Below are positions 1-12,668 of a DNA stretch of 64,000 nt, one piece after another. The translations under genes and the position numbers were made by a program. Under the pieces are notes generated by a model. That model was not told the DNA's origin and ran no database searches. It saw only the letters and a program-made list of their open reading frames with translations. Where the stretch lies: NCBI GenBank assembly GCA_024695285.1, contig JAILIM010000103.1:1-64000 (forward strand), written 5' to 3'. Within the stretch, counting starts at the first letter, position 1, and every line of letters begins with the position of its first letter. The stretch comes from Bacteroidales bacterium. Its GTDB lineage: Bacteria > Bacteroidota > Bacteroidia > Bacteroidales > UBA932.

Positions 1-338
1 TCTTGGCTTCGATATCATCCTCCTTATTACCCGACATAGACTGCTGTACGGACAGCACTGCGGCACTCTCTTTCTTGAACGCCTGATAAAGTTGAACAAA
101 CTCGGAACGTACGGGATCCTGAACGCCGATACGGTCGGCAAAGCCCGGCCCTGCGATAATCACTGACGGCATAACCCGGAACAGTCGATGGCATGATACT
201 GGTTTCAGGTTCATGGGGTGTGGTTTCTGTTTTCTGATACTCGAAGCGACATGTTTCGTCGCAAACGATTCGGCTCTCCTGAGCCTCGGCCAGCGTGCTC
301 AACCCAATGGCAATGAGCAGCAATGATATTCTCTTCAT
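1..338 (-). pseudogene. 5' part of a secreted protein gene, probably frameshifted, leaving the window
   Basis: The minus-strand start at 338 opens a clear signal peptide (MKRISLLLIAIGLSTLAEAQ) and about 35 plausible mature residues. The frame then becomes low-quality Arg/Ser/Cys-rich sequence and stops at 27-29. A different minus-strand frame is open from 214 to the window edge and from about 172 gives well-behaved protein sequence (MPSVIIAGPGFADRIG, then VRSEFVQLYQAFKKES). The simplest reading is one exported protein gene with a frameshift between about 172 and 215, by mutation or assembly error. The alternative is two unrelated short ORFs. The second part, a charged helix, faintly resembles the middle region of Bacteroidetes TlpA/DUF4369-type thiol proteins, but this is too weak to name it. 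Confidence 0.45.
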
Positions 339-445
339 GCGATTTTTGTTTATTATAAGACACAGACAACCGCAGAATCTTAATAGGACGAATCCCGCCG
401 ACGGCAGTTACTTTATGACAGGTTTGCCTGCGTAATTCTTTTTCG

Positions 446-453
446 TATCTTTG
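446..453 (+). promoter_or_regulatory. -7 promoter element of preA-like gene
   Basis: TATCTTTG matches the Bacteroidetes -7 consensus TAnnTTTG exactly. Transcription would start at about 457-460, which excludes any start codon at or before 451 and supports the ATG at 472. Confidence 0.75.
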
Positions 454-471
454 CAGAAACAACAATCCGTG

Positions 472-1929
472 ATGAACAAACACATAAACCTCAGCGAAGA
501 AGCCGGCCGCTGCCTTTTCTGCGAAAATGCTCCTTGCAGTGCCGCCTGCCACAGTGGCGACCCCGCACGCGCCGTCCGTGCCGTAAGATTCGGCAATGAA
601 AAAATAGCCGCCAGATGGATTGCGCCTTGCACCGATGAAGATCTGGCTGCTGCCGAATCCGCCTGCATCCACTACGACACCCCTATCCGGCTGCGCGAAA
701 TCGCAAAGGCTCTGCCCGAGCCCCCTGCAGCCCCTGCCAAAGATGTTTCACTCGCCATAGATTTCTGCGGCATACACTGCGAGAATCCCTTCTTCCTGGC
801 ATCATCAGCCGTCTGCACCAACTACGAGATGGTGGCGAACGCTTTCAATGCCGGCTGGGGCGGCGTGTTCTATAAGACCATCTGCATGCAGGAGATCCGG
901 GAGGTCTCCCCCCGCTTCGACGCGATCAAATCCCAGAACGGCAGTTTCGACGGCTTCCGCAACATGGAGCAGTTGAGCGAGAACCCCCTGGATATGGATA
1001 TCGACATTCTCCGCCGCCTGAAAAAGGACTTCCCCGGCAAAGTGGTGATTGCGTCGATCATGGGACAGCACCATGACGAATGGGTCTCTCTGGCAAAGAT
1101 GGTGGAAGAGGCCGGAGTGGATGCCGTCGAGCTGAATTTCTCATGTCCCCAGATGGGCACGGCCGGAATGGGAAGCGACGTGGGCCAGAACGACGAACTC
1201 GTGACATATTACACGGCCTTCGTGAAGCAAGCGGTGAAGATTCCCGTGATAGCCAAAATGACGCCGAACATCTCGTCCATGCGCAGAGTATCGGTTGCGG
1301 CCCACTTCGCAGGAGCGGACGCCCTGTCGGCAATCAACACCATAAAATCCATCACCACATCCCCCGAATCCGCAGTGAACGGCAAGCTGACGATTTCCGG
1401 CCTGTCAGGCAAGGCGGTGAAGCCCATAGCCCTGCGTTTCATCTACGACATGTCGTCGAGCAAGCTCATCAAAGACCTGCAGCTCAGCGGCGTAGGCGGC
1501 ATAGCCACCTGGGAAGACGCCCTGGATTTCCTGAAGCTCGGATGCCAGAATGTCCAGGTCTGCACGGCAGTGATGGAGTTCGGATACAGGATTATCGACG
1601 ACCTCATAGACGGACTGAGCAACTATATGCTGGAGAACGGCATAACTTCCCTGGGCGAAATAGTGGGCAGCAGCATCGGCGATTTCCTCCTGCCCCCGAG
1701 CCTGGATCGCGACACTGTGGTTTACCCCGTTTTCAATACTTCCTCCTGCATAGGATGCGGGCGCTGCTACATTTCGTGCAGCGATGGCGGACATCAGGCA
1801 ATTTCGTTCGGCGAAGACCGCCGTCCCAAACTCAACGGCGCCAAATGTGTCGGCTGCCACCTCTGCCGCCTCGTCTGCCCCACCGGCGCCATTTCAATCT
1901 CCAAAAGAGTTCCCAAGAGGCGCTCTTAG
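472..1929 (+). CDS. preA: PreA-like dihydropyrimidine dehydrogenase subunit with extra N-terminal Fe-S domain
   Basis: About 485 aa, in three parts. Residues ~10-95 form a cysteine-rich alpha-helical domain of the DPD/GltD N-terminal type (CLFCENAPCSAACHSGDP). Residues ~100-400 are a class-1-like dihydroorotate/dihydropyrimidine dehydrogenase FMN barrel (LNFSCPQMG, then GLSGKAVKPIALR). Residues ~425-480 carry two 4Fe-4S motifs (CIGCGRCYISC and CVGCHLCRLVCP). The family reduces uracil and thymine with NAD(P)H through a PreT partner. No separate PreT lies beside it, so the N-terminal domain may dock a partner encoded elsewhere. By my alignment, the position of the catalytic Cys of mammalian DPD (Cys671) is Val (GSDVGQND), so substrate and activity are uncertain. 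The start at 472 was chosen because the promoter lies at 446-453. The 3' end overlaps dsbD by 36 bp, tail to tail. Confidence 0.8.
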   Translation: MNKHINLSEEAGRCLFCENAPCSAACHSGDPARAVRAVRFGNEKIAARWIAPCTDEDLAAAESACIHYDTPIRLREIAKALPEPPAAPAKDVSLAIDFCGIHCENPFFLASSAVCTNYEMVANAFNAGWGGVFYKTICMQEIREVSPRFDAIKSQNGSFDGFRNMEQLSENPLDMDIDILRRLKKDFPGKVVIASIMGQHHDEWVSLAKMVEEAGVDAVELNFSCPQMGTAGMGSDVGQNDELVTYYTAFVKQAVKIPVIAKMTPNISSMRRVSVAAHFAGADALSAINTIKSITTSPESAVNGKLTISGLSGKAVKPIALRFIYDMSSSKLIKDLQLSGVGGIATWEDALDFLKLGCQNVQVCTAVMEFGYRIIDDLIDGLSNYMLENGITSLGEIVGSSIGDFLLPPSLDRDTVVYPVFNTSSCIGCGRCYISCSDGGHQAISFGEDRRPKLNGAKCVGCHLCRLVCPTGAISISKRVPKRRS

Positions 1930-3834
1930 AAAGCTAAGGAAAGAATCGACGTCGAGGTTGTAGCCGCGGACGGGGGCGAGGAGATTGCCGTCACTGTCGA
2001 GGAGGACGTAATTCGGCTGGGCATTGACGCCGAAACGCTCCCGCACAAGCCAGGAATTTACGCGGCCGAGGTCTTTCAGGACACGGCCGTTGTCGAGAGT
2101 CACCCAGTCCGCTTCGTCCAGCCTGGTCTTGTCGTCGGTGTAGAGAGCCACGATCACGTACTCGTCCTTCAGTATCTGCAGCACACGCGGATCGCTCCAG
2201 ACGCGCTGCTCCATCTCGCGGCAGTTGACGCAGCCGTGCCCGGTGATGTCCACGAACACCGGCTTCCCAAGCCGCTTCGACGCCGCAAGTCCCTCTTCCA
2301 GAGTGAAATATCCATCCAGCCCCAGGGGCATCTTGAGGTCGTACTTCTGCGCGAACCCGCCGTCACGCCCGGCGCTTCCCGAGCCCTCCGAACCCAGCAC
2401 GAAGTCCTGTGTCTCCAGCGGCGGCAGGTATCCAGAAAGCGCCTTCAGCGGAGCACCCCACATACCGGGAATCATATACACCACGAACGAGAACACGGCG
2501 ATGACCAGCCCGAGACGGAACACCGACAGGGGCTTCTCCTCCGGGTCGTCGTGCGGGAACTTTATCTTCCCCAGCAGGTACAGCCCCAGCAGCGAGAACA
2601 CCACTATCCAGATGGCAAGATACACCTCACGGTCCAGTATCCCCCAATGGTAGGTCTGGTCGGCCACGCTCAGGAACTTGAAACCCAGCGCCACCTCGAT
2701 GAAGCCCAGGACCACCTTCACGCTGTTCAGCCACGACCCGCTCTTCCCCTTCAGTTTGCCGAGCAGCGAAGGGAACAGGGCCAGCACGGTAAACGGCAGG
2801 GCAAAGGCAACAGAGAACGCCAGCATCGTGACCATAGGCGCCCAGAACTCGCCGGCCGTGGAACGGATCAGCACTGAACCCACAATCGGGCCGGTGCAGG
2901 AAAAGGACACCAGCACGAGCGTCAGCGCCATGAAGAAGATGCCCGCGAGGCCGCTCTTCTCGGAATTCTTGTCGCTCTTGCCCACCAGTTTTGACGGCAG
3001 CACGATTTCGAAGGCCCCGAAGAAGGAGGCTGCGAATATCATGAACACGATGAAGAAAATCAGATTGGGAATCCAGTGAGTCGCGAGCCAGTTGAAGATG
3101 TCCGCGGTCACGGCGTCGCCGCCCAGCAGCCGCGTCAGCAGGATAATCACGCTTATCGGCACGGTGTAGAGCAGCACGATGAAAAGCCCGTACATAAAAG
3201 CCTTGAAGCGGCCTGCCGCGGGCGTGGTGGAACTCTTCAGGAAGAAGGACACCGTCATCGGCACCATAGGGAACACGCAGGGAGTCAGCAACATGGCGAA
3301 TCCCCACAGTATCGCTTCAAGGATCAGCGCCCACAGGGAACCGGCGCCGGAAGAGCCCTCCGTCGGGTCGGAAATCACGCTGCTGTGGGACATGTCGGGA
3401 GCGGCGCCCAGGGGCAGTTCGAACTCCCAGTCGGCCGGACTCGCGCAGGCCCCGCCGGTGCAGGCAAGCCAGGTGATGTAGCCGCCGGCCGTGCCGGAGT
3501 CTGCCGTGAGACGAATCTTCTGCCCGAGCTGGAAACGGCCGTGGAACACAGGGTCGCCGTCTTCCATCGCGGACTCCGTGATGTCGTAAAGTCCGCCTTC
3601 AGGCTCGCAGCCCTGAAGGGTCTCGAGCGTGACCGAAGGTGCGGAGTACTCGGCAGCCGCGCCATAGGTGTGCCAGCCGGGGGCGGTCTCCCCCGTGAAA
3701 ACTATTTCATACAGTCCGTCGCCCGCCTGCACCGCCTCGGCATTCCAGCGCACGGTGACGTCGGGGGCCTGTGCCCGCAGCCAGCATAACGGCAGCATGA
3801 TAAGCAGCGCGGCGACGATATGTCTCTGTGTCAT
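1894..3834 (-). CDS. dsbD: thiol:disulfide interchange protein DsbD
   Basis: A 646-aa inner-membrane protein that moves reducing power from cytoplasmic thioredoxin to periplasmic thiol proteins. A signal peptide (residues 1-22) is followed by an N-terminal immunoglobulin-like DsbD-alpha domain with a Cys pair (WLACTGGACASP). The CcdA-like core has about eight membrane segments and the two redox cysteines (LLTPCVFPMVPMT and FSCTGPIVG). The C-terminal thioredoxin domain has CVNC (GHGCVNCREMEQRVW). All three redox pairs are present, so it should be functional. The start at 3834 begins the signal peptide and lies downstream of TATCTTTA at 3858-3865. An upstream in-frame ATG at 3870 would precede that promoter. 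It is convergent with the PreA-like gene. Confidence 0.93.
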   Translation of the reverse strand: MTQRHIVAALLIMLPLCWLRAQAPDVTVRWNAEAVQAGDGLYEIVFTGETAPGWHTYGAAAEYSAPSVTLETLQGCEPEGGLYDITESAMEDGDPVFHGRFQLGQKIRLTADSGTAGGYITWLACTGGACASPADWEFELPLGAAPDMSHSSVISDPTEGSSGAGSLWALILEAILWGFAMLLTPCVFPMVPMTVSFFLKSSTTPAAGRFKAFMYGLFIVLLYTVPISVIILLTRLLGGDAVTADIFNWLATHWIPNLIFFIVFMIFAASFFGAFEIVLPSKLVGKSDKNSEKSGLAGIFFMALTLVLVSFSCTGPIVGSVLIRSTAGEFWAPMVTMLAFSVAFALPFTVLALFPSLLGKLKGKSGSWLNSVKVVLGFIEVALGFKFLSVADQTYHWGILDREVYLAIWIVVFSLLGLYLLGKIKFPHDDPEEKPLSVFRLGLVIAVFSFVVYMIPGMWGAPLKALSGYLPPLETQDFVLGSEGSGSAGRDGGFAQKYDLKMPLGLDGYFTLEEGLAASKRLGKPVFVDITGHGCVNCREMEQRVWSDPRVLQILKDEYVIVALYTDDKTRLDEADWVTLDNGRVLKDLGRVNSWLVRERFGVNAQPNYVLLDSDGNLLAPVRGYNLDVDSFLSFLRAPLGNSFGD

Positions 3835-3857
3835 ATGCGAAGTGTCTTTCAAGGCGG

Positions 3858-3865
3858 TAAAGATA
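3858..3865 (-). promoter_or_regulatory. -7 promoter element of dsbD (minus strand)
   Basis: On the minus strand this reads TATCTTTA, one base from the TAnnTTTG consensus. Transcription would begin near 3852-3854, leaving a leader of roughly 18-20 nt before the dsbD ATG at 3834. It lies back to back with the + strand promoter at 3879-3886. Confidence 0.55.
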
Positions 3866-3878
3866 AGCATCTTTTTCG

Positions 3879-3886
3879 TATTTTTG
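3879..3886 (+). promoter_or_regulatory. -7 promoter element of the sodium:solute symporter gene
   Basis: TATTTTTG fits TAnnTTTG and is preceded by the T-rich CTTTTTCG seen before several promoters here. The ATG follows at 3903. Confidence 0.7.
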
Positions 3887-3902
3887 CAAAAAGCCGCAAC
3901 CT

Positions 3903-5348
3903 ATGACACCTCTTGCCGTCATCCTGACCATGCTGGGGTATTTCGCCCTGCTGTTTGCCGTTTCCTTCGTCGCCTCGCGAGGAAAGGGCAGCGCCTCCGA
4001 TTTCTTCAACGGCGGGCGCAAGGCCCCCTGGTGGATCGTTGCAATCGCGCTGCTGGGTGCGCCGATGTCCGGAGTCACTTTCGTGTCGGTGCCTGGGATG
4101 GTGGGCGATTCCGCCATGAGCTACATGCAGATGGTGCTGGGATTCTTCGTGGGCTACCTGGTGATCGCGTTCGTGCTGACTCCGGTTTTCTTCCGCAGGA
4201 ACATGGTGTCCATCTACCAGTATCTGGACGAGCGCTTCGGGGTCAGCTCGCATAAGACGGGAGCGTGGTTCTTCTTCATTTCCAAGGTATTGGGAGCGGC
4301 GGTGCGGCTGTTCCTGGTGTGCGTGACGCTTCAGCTGATGGTGTTCGGGCCGCTGGGGCTGCCGTTCGTGCTGAACGTTGCCGTGTGTATGCTGATTGTT
4401 CTGGCGTACACCTTCCGTGGCGGGATGAAGTCGGTGCTGTGGACGGACGTGCTTAAGACAGTGTGCATGATAGTGTCTATAATGCTGGCAATCGTGTTCA
4501 TAGCCAGGGACCTGGGCCTCGACTTCGGGGGCACTGCCCGGACGGTGCGGGAGAGTTCGATGTCGCGCATCTTTTTCTTCGACGATCCGAAGCACCCGCG
4601 CTACTTCTGGAAGCAGTTCCTTGCCGGAGTATTCACCGTGGTGGCGATGACGGGTCTGGACCAGGACCTGATGCAGCGGACGCTCAGTAGCCGCAACGCC
4701 AAAGATTCACGTAAGAACCTGATAACCAGCGGCCTGCTGCAGGTGCCGGTGGTATTCCTGTTCCTGTGCCTGGGCGTGCTGCTGTATGTGTTCGCGGCGC
4801 AGAAAGGTATCACGGAGACCGGCGACCTGCTGTTCCCCGCAGTCGCGACCGGAGGCAGCCTGCCAAAGGTGGTGGGAGTGCTGTTCGTGCTGGGGCTGGT
4901 GTCGTGCGCGTTCTCCGCAGGCGGCTCGGCGCTGACAGCCCTGACGACATCGTTTACCGCCGACATCATAGGCACCGAGGGCAAAGCGGACGCCGCCGTC
5001 AGCCGCACCCGGAAGCGGGTCCACATAGTCATGACCGCGCTGATGGGGCTTGTCATATATGGCTTTTATCTGCTTAACACTCAGAGCGTTATAGACGCAG
5101 TCTACAAACTGGCAAGCTACACCTACGGGCCCATCCTCGGCATGTTCGCCTTCGGCCTGGCATGCAAGAAACCGGTCCGTGACAAGTGGGTGCCGCTGGT
5201 GGCGGTGCTTTCGCCGGTGCTGTGCTACGTGCTGCAGGCCCATTCCGAGCAGTGGTTCGCAGGCTACCGATTCGGCTATGAACTGCTGCTTGTCAACGCC
5301 CTGCTGACCGTCCTGGGGCTCTGCCTGTTGATCAAGGGTCGGCGATAA
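3903..5348 (+). CDS. sodium:solute symporter family transporter
   Basis: 481 aa with about 13 hydrophobic segments across its length and an SSF-family opening: a first membrane helix, then a loop with SDFFNGGRKAPWW and a second helix with LGAPMSGVTFVSVPG. Members co-transport Na+ with sugars, amino acids, vitamins or sialic acid. Nothing in the sequence or neighbourhood shows which substrate this one takes. The divergent dsbD and convergent helix-hairpin-helix gene are functionally unrelated. The last 17 bp overlap the end of the gene on the other strand, so there is no room for an intergenic terminator. Confidence 0.88.
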   Translation: MTPLAVILTMLGYFALLFAVSFVASRGKGSASDFFNGGRKAPWWIVAIALLGAPMSGVTFVSVPGMVGDSAMSYMQMVLGFFVGYLVIAFVLTPVFFRRNMVSIYQYLDERFGVSSHKTGAWFFFISKVLGAAVRLFLVCVTLQLMVFGPLGLPFVLNVAVCMLIVLAYTFRGGMKSVLWTDVLKTVCMIVSIMLAIVFIARDLGLDFGGTARTVRESSMSRIFFFDDPKHPRYFWKQFLAGVFTVVAMTGLDQDLMQRTLSSRNAKDSRKNLITSGLLQVPVVFLFLCLGVLLYVFAAQKGITETGDLLFPAVATGGSLPKVVGVLFVLGLVSCAFSAGGSALTALTTSFTADIIGTEGKADAAVSRTRKRVHIVMTALMGLVIYGFYLLNTQSVIDAVYKLASYTYGPILGMFAFGLACKKPVRDKWVPLVAVLSPVLCYVLQAHSEQWFAGYRFGYELLLVNALLTVLGLCLLIKGRR

Positions 5349-6189
5349 CGCAGCGGGCAAGTTTAGCCATGTCTTCCTGGGGAAGGATGTTGGCTTTGGA
5401 GAGGGCGTCCAGGGTCCATTCTTCCCTGGGGCTGTTTCCCCGGTAGAGAACTATCGAATGCGCTGACTGCCAGTTCTTTATGTACGGATGCAGGCGAAGG
5501 CTGTCTTCGGGCAGCTGCCAGAGCCGGAAAGGTTTCTCCGGCGCGGAGCAGCTGATCAGGTCACTCAGGCCGTCATACTTTTCCCTGTCGAAATGGTATA
5601 TGTCCATCAGCTGCTCCTTGAAGGAATAGCCGCCGAGCCGGCCTCGGTATTCCACCATCTTCGCAGCGAAGTACGGACCGATTCCCGGAAGGCCGTCGAA
5701 TTCCGCCGAGTCCGCGCGGTTGATGTCGAGTTTGGGAATGTAGATAAAAGGTTTCAGGCGCTCGAAAACGGAATCCGACACGACATAGGACTTCGCGAAG
5801 TCCGAGGGCCTGCGGAAACGGCCGCCCTTCGAGCGGTAGCTGTCTATCGACTGCGCCTGTTTCTCGCTGAATCCCAGACGCATAAGGTCATCGACGCTGA
5901 CAGTGTTCGGATTGAAGCGGAAGCTTTCCACCCGTCGCGTACGGTTCCGGGCATGCTGCACCGGCGCGCTGTGCGGAGCGTTCCGCCGCACCACCTCCGG
6001 AGCCGTATCCGCCGGGGCTTTGTACACGACGTACACCGTGTCGGGCTTGTCGCGCGCCGCGGCTATGCGCAGCTCCGCCGCCCTGTGGACAAACAGCGCT
6101 GACTGGTAGCCGATTATTAGAAATGCAAGGGCGATGGCGCCCACCTTGAATACCGTCGTAGGGCTATCCTTCGGATTTTTCTTCTCCAT
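5332..6189 (-). CDS. membrane-anchored helix-hairpin-helix (ComEA-like) protein
   Basis: 285 aa. One transmembrane helix near the N-terminus (about residues 15-33) is followed by a low-complexity linker and then repeated helix-hairpin-helix modules: FNPNTVSVDDLMRLGFSEKQ (~90-110) and LDINRADSAEFDGLPGIGPY (~150-170), each continuing into a K-x-V/I-type helix. Such modules bind DNA non-specifically; related ComEA proteins take up DNA outside the inner membrane. In non-competent Bacteroidales their role is unclear. It overlaps the end of rsmI by 26 bp and probably shares its transcript. Confidence 0.75.
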   Translation of the reverse strand: MEKKNPKDSPTTVFKVGAIALAFLIIGYQSALFVHRAAELRIAAARDKPDTVYVVYKAPADTAPEVVRRNAPHSAPVQHARNRTRRVESFRFNPNTVSVDDLMRLGFSEKQAQSIDSYRSKGGRFRRPSDFAKSYVVSDSVFERLKPFIYIPKLDINRADSAEFDGLPGIGPYFAAKMVEYRGRLGGYSFKEQLMDIYHFDREKYDGLSDLISCSAPEKPFRLWQLPEDSLRLHPYIKNWQSAHSIVLYRGNSPREEWTLDALSKANILPQEDMAKLARCVIADP

Positions 6190-6913
6190 GATCCTTCCCC
6201 TCCTTGTACTTGTTGTGGTGCTCCCGGTGCCCTGCGGAGGGCAGTCCGGCCACGACGATTACAATCTCTCCCTTAGGCTCGACGGCCTTGAAATGTGCGA
6301 GCACATCCGCCAGACTCCCCCGGCAGTGCTCTTCGTGCAGCTTGGATATCTCCCGTGCCACGGAGCACTCCCGCTCCGGGCCGAAGTATTCGGCAAACTG
6401 CTCCAGCGTCCCTACAAGACGCCTCGGTGATTCATAGAATATCATAGTTCTCGTTTCTTTGGTGAGTTCGGTCAAGCGGGTATGTCGTCCCTTCTTCTGC
6501 GGCAGGAAACCCTCGAAGCAGAAACGGTCGCAGGGCAGGCCGGAACTGACTATCGCGGGGATGCAGGCCGTCGCGCCCGGAAGCGTCTGGACTTCAATGC
6601 CTTCGGCGACGCATTCGCGGGCCAGCAGGAATCCCGGGTCGGAAATCCCGGGCGTGCCGGCGTCGCTGATGAGGGCGACAGTCAGGCCCTGTAGGAGCTT
6701 CTCCCTTATGAGGCCGACGGTGGCGTGTTCATTGAACTTGTGGTGGGAAAGGAGCTTTCCCTTTATGCCATAATGCTGCAGGAGCACGGAGCTCGTGCGG
6801 GTGTCCTCCGCCAGGATGAGGTCGGCCTCCCGGAGCACGGAAAGCGCCCTGAGAGTGATGTCATCCAGATTTCCGACCGGGGTCGGAACAATATAGAGAA
6901 TACCGTGCAGCAT
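6164..6913 (-). CDS. rsmI: 16S rRNA (cytidine(1402)-2'-O)-methyltransferase
   Basis: 249 aa from the ATG at 6913. It belongs to the tetrapyrrole-methylase fold family RsmI, which methylates the 2'-O of C1402 in the ribosomal P site. Seen: the family opening ([20 protein letters not shown]), AEDTRTS, the SAM-binding [13 protein letters not shown] and [16 protein letters not shown]. An upstream in-frame ATG (6955) precedes the minus-strand promoter at 6943-6950 and is rejected. It is first in a two-gene unit with the helix-hairpin-helix gene and divergent from tdk. Confidence 0.93.
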   Translation of the reverse strand: MLHGILYIVPTPVGNLDDITLRALSVLREADLILAEDTRTSSVLLQHYGIKGKLLSHHKFNEHATVGLIREKLLQGLTVALISDAGTPGISDPGFLLARECVAEGIEVQTLPGATACIPAIVSSGLPCDRFCFEGFLPQKKGRHTRLTELTKETRTMIFYESPRRLVGTLEQFAEYFGPERECSVAREISKLHEEHCRGSLADVLAHFKAVEPKGEIVIVVAGLPSAGHREHHNKYKEGKDHGEEKSEG

Positions 6914-6928
6914 ATCGCAAGTTTTTAT

Positions 6929-6936
6929 TATATTTG
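6929..6936 (+). promoter_or_regulatory. -7 promoter element of tdk
   Basis: TATATTTG, an exact TAnnTTTG match, lies 19 bp before the tdk ATG at 6956. It is interleaved with the opposite-strand element for rsmI at 6943-6950, so the two transcripts start within about 10 bp of each other. Confidence 0.7.
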
Positions 6937-6942
6937 TCTCCA

Positions 6943-6950
6943 CAAAGCTA
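6943..6950 (-). promoter_or_regulatory. -7 promoter element of rsmI (minus strand)
   Basis: On the minus strand this reads TAGCTTTG, an exact TAnnTTTG match. Transcription would start near 6937 and the rsmI ATG lies at 6913. Confidence 0.65.
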
Positions 6951-6955
6951 AGCAA

Positions 6956-7528
6956 ATGTTTTCAGAAAACCACAAAAAATCCGGCTGCATCGAAGTTGTT
7001 TGCGGCTCAATGTTCTCCGGAAAGACCGAAGAGCTCATCAGGCGCCTGCGCCGCGCCCAGTTCGCCAACCAGAAAATCGCCATTTTCAAACCCGCAATCG
7101 ACAACCGGTATTCGGACGTTGAAGTGGTATCACACGATTTCCACAAGATTTCTTCGAAGCCCATTTCTAAAGCCACCGACATGCTCGAAATCGAGCCTGA
7201 CGTGGAGGTGGTAGGTGTGGACGAGGCCCAGTTCTTCGGGCCGGAGCTCGTGGACGTGTGCCAGACGCTTGCGAACCGCGGGGTCCGCGTCATCATCGCC
7301 GGCCTTGACACCGACTACCTCGGCAAGCCGTTCGGTCCCATGCCCATGCTCATGGCCGTGGCTGAAGACGTGCAGAAAGTCCACGCCATCTGCGTGAAAT
7401 GCGGCAATCTCGCCAACCACTCCCACCGTCTCAGCAAGAGCAAGAAACTGGTGGTCCTCGGCGAGAAGGACATCTACGAGCCCCTTTGCCGCGAGTGCTA
7501 CAACAAAGCCCTGGAGGAAGAAAGCTAA
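6956..7528 (+). CDS. tdk: thymidine kinase
   Basis: 190 aa, type II thymidine kinase, which salvages thymidine to dTMP with ATP. Seen: the P-loop [11 protein letters not shown] (residues ~17-27), the Mg2+/catalytic segment [10 protein letters not shown], the lasso/substrate part [13 protein letters not shown], and a structural zinc site with paired Cys (CVKCGN and CRECYNK). The start at 6956 follows the promoter at 6929-6936. Reading frames extending upstream run through the rsmI promoter and the end of rsmI. The stop codon shares bases with the stop of the convergent recombinase gene. Confidence 0.95.
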   Translation: MFSENHKKSGCIEVVCGSMFSGKTEELIRRLRRAQFANQKIAIFKPAIDNRYSDVEVVSHDFHKISSKPISKATDMLEIEPDVEVVGVDEAQFFGPELVDVCQTLANRGVRVIIAGLDTDYLGKPFGPMPMLMAVAEDVQKVHAICVKCGNLANHSHRLSKSKKLVVLGEKDIYEPLCRECYNKALEEES

Positions 7529-8385
7529 CGCCGGGGGTGGTGGTCCAGGATGGACTGCTGCCAGGTGCGGGAATCTATGTGGGTGTAGATTTCCGTGGTC
7601 AGTATGCTTTCGTGGCCCAGCATCTCCTGGACTATTCGCAGGTCGGCCCCGTTTTCAACAAGATGCGTCGCAAATGAATGCCGGAAAGTGTGGGGGGATA
7701 TCTCTTTCCGCACGCCCGCCAGCATCGCCCTGTTCTTCACCATATTGAACACGGAAACGCGGCTCAGCGGCTTTCCGCGCAGATTCAGGAAGGCGAAATC
7801 GGAATACTCCGGAGCGGCGGGTTCGGGCCGCACCTCCAGCCACCCGGACAAGGCCTCGAGGGCCGGATCCCCTATCGGCACCAACCTTTCTTTGTCGCCT
7901 TTTCCCACCACTCGCACGAAAGCCCTGTCGAAATCGACGTGGGAAATCAGCAGCCCGCAGGCTTCCGAGACACGCAGCCCGCAGCCGTACAGGACCTCGA
8001 GTATAGCCCGGTCGCGCAAGTCTCCCGGCTTACTTGAAGGCACGCTGTCGATAATCGCCGTAACCTCCTCTACAGAAAGGACTTCGGGGAGATATCGGCC
8101 GAGCTTTGGAGCGTCCACTTTGTCGCAGGGATTGTCTTTCCTCTCCCCTTCCAGTATAAGGAAATCGAAATAAGACTTCAGGGCGCTGAGGGCATGAGCC
8201 TGGCTGCGCTTTGACAACTCCCCCGAACGGGCCGTCATATAAGCAATCACATCATCGGAGTCACAGTCCACGGGCTGTTTCCCGCCAAGGAAGGACAGGA
8301 AAGCGGCCACTTCCGCACCGTAGGAAGCCACCGTGTTGGGCGAGAGCTGCCGCTCTATGGATAGATAGTATGAAAACTGGTCCAC
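7525..8385 (-). CDS. tyrosine recombinase of the XerC/XerD family
   Basis: 286 aa if it starts at the GTG at 8385. The N-terminal SAM-like domain ([22 protein letters not shown]) is followed by a catalytic domain with the full set: Arg in [12 protein letters not shown], Lys in [25 protein letters not shown], the [14 protein letters not shown] stretch and the nucleophilic Tyr in it. XerC/D resolve chromosome dimers at dif; single-copy mobile integrases look similar, but no attachment site or element surrounds it. TAATTTTG (8389-8396, minus strand) ends only 3 nt before the GTG, so translation may be leaderless. Longer in-frame starts would overlap the divergent lipoprotein gene. Confidence 0.85.
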   Translation of the reverse strand: MDQFSYYLSIERQLSPNTVASYGAEVAAFLSFLGGKQPVDCDSDDVIAYMTARSGELSKRSQAHALSALKSYFDFLILEGERKDNPCDKVDAPKLGRYLPEVLSVEEVTAIIDSVPSSKPGDLRDRAILEVLYGCGLRVSEACGLLISHVDFDRAFVRVVGKGDKERLVPIGDPALEALSGWLEVRPEPAAPEYSDFAFLNLRGKPLSRVSVFNMVKNRAMLAGVRKEISPHTFRHSFATHLVENGADLRIVQEMLGHESILTTEIYTHIDSRTWQQSILDHHPRR

Positions 8386-8388
8386 ATA

Positions 8389-8396
8389 CAAAATTA
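8389..8396 (-). promoter_or_regulatory. -7 promoter element of the Xer recombinase gene (minus strand)
   Basis: On the minus strand this reads TAATTTTG, fitting TAnnTTTG. The predicted transcript would begin at or within a few bases of the GTG at 8385. Confidence 0.5.
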
Positions 8397-8408
8397 AGAA
8401 AAATTTTG

Positions 8409-8416
8409 TACATTTG
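8409..8416 (+). promoter_or_regulatory. -7 promoter element of the C11 peptidase lipoprotein gene
   Basis: TACATTTG matches TAnnTTTG. ATGs follow at 8426 and 8432, giving a very short leader. Confidence 0.65.
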
Positions 8417-8425
8417 TAAATTCTT

Positions 8426-12664
<4,239 letters not shown>

Positions 12665-12668
12665 CGAT

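Noticed and set aside
7525..8385. integrase of an integrated element
   Set aside because: No attachment-site duplication, tRNA target or phage/plasmid genes surround it. Its neighbours are core genes, so a chromosomal XerC/D role is more likely.
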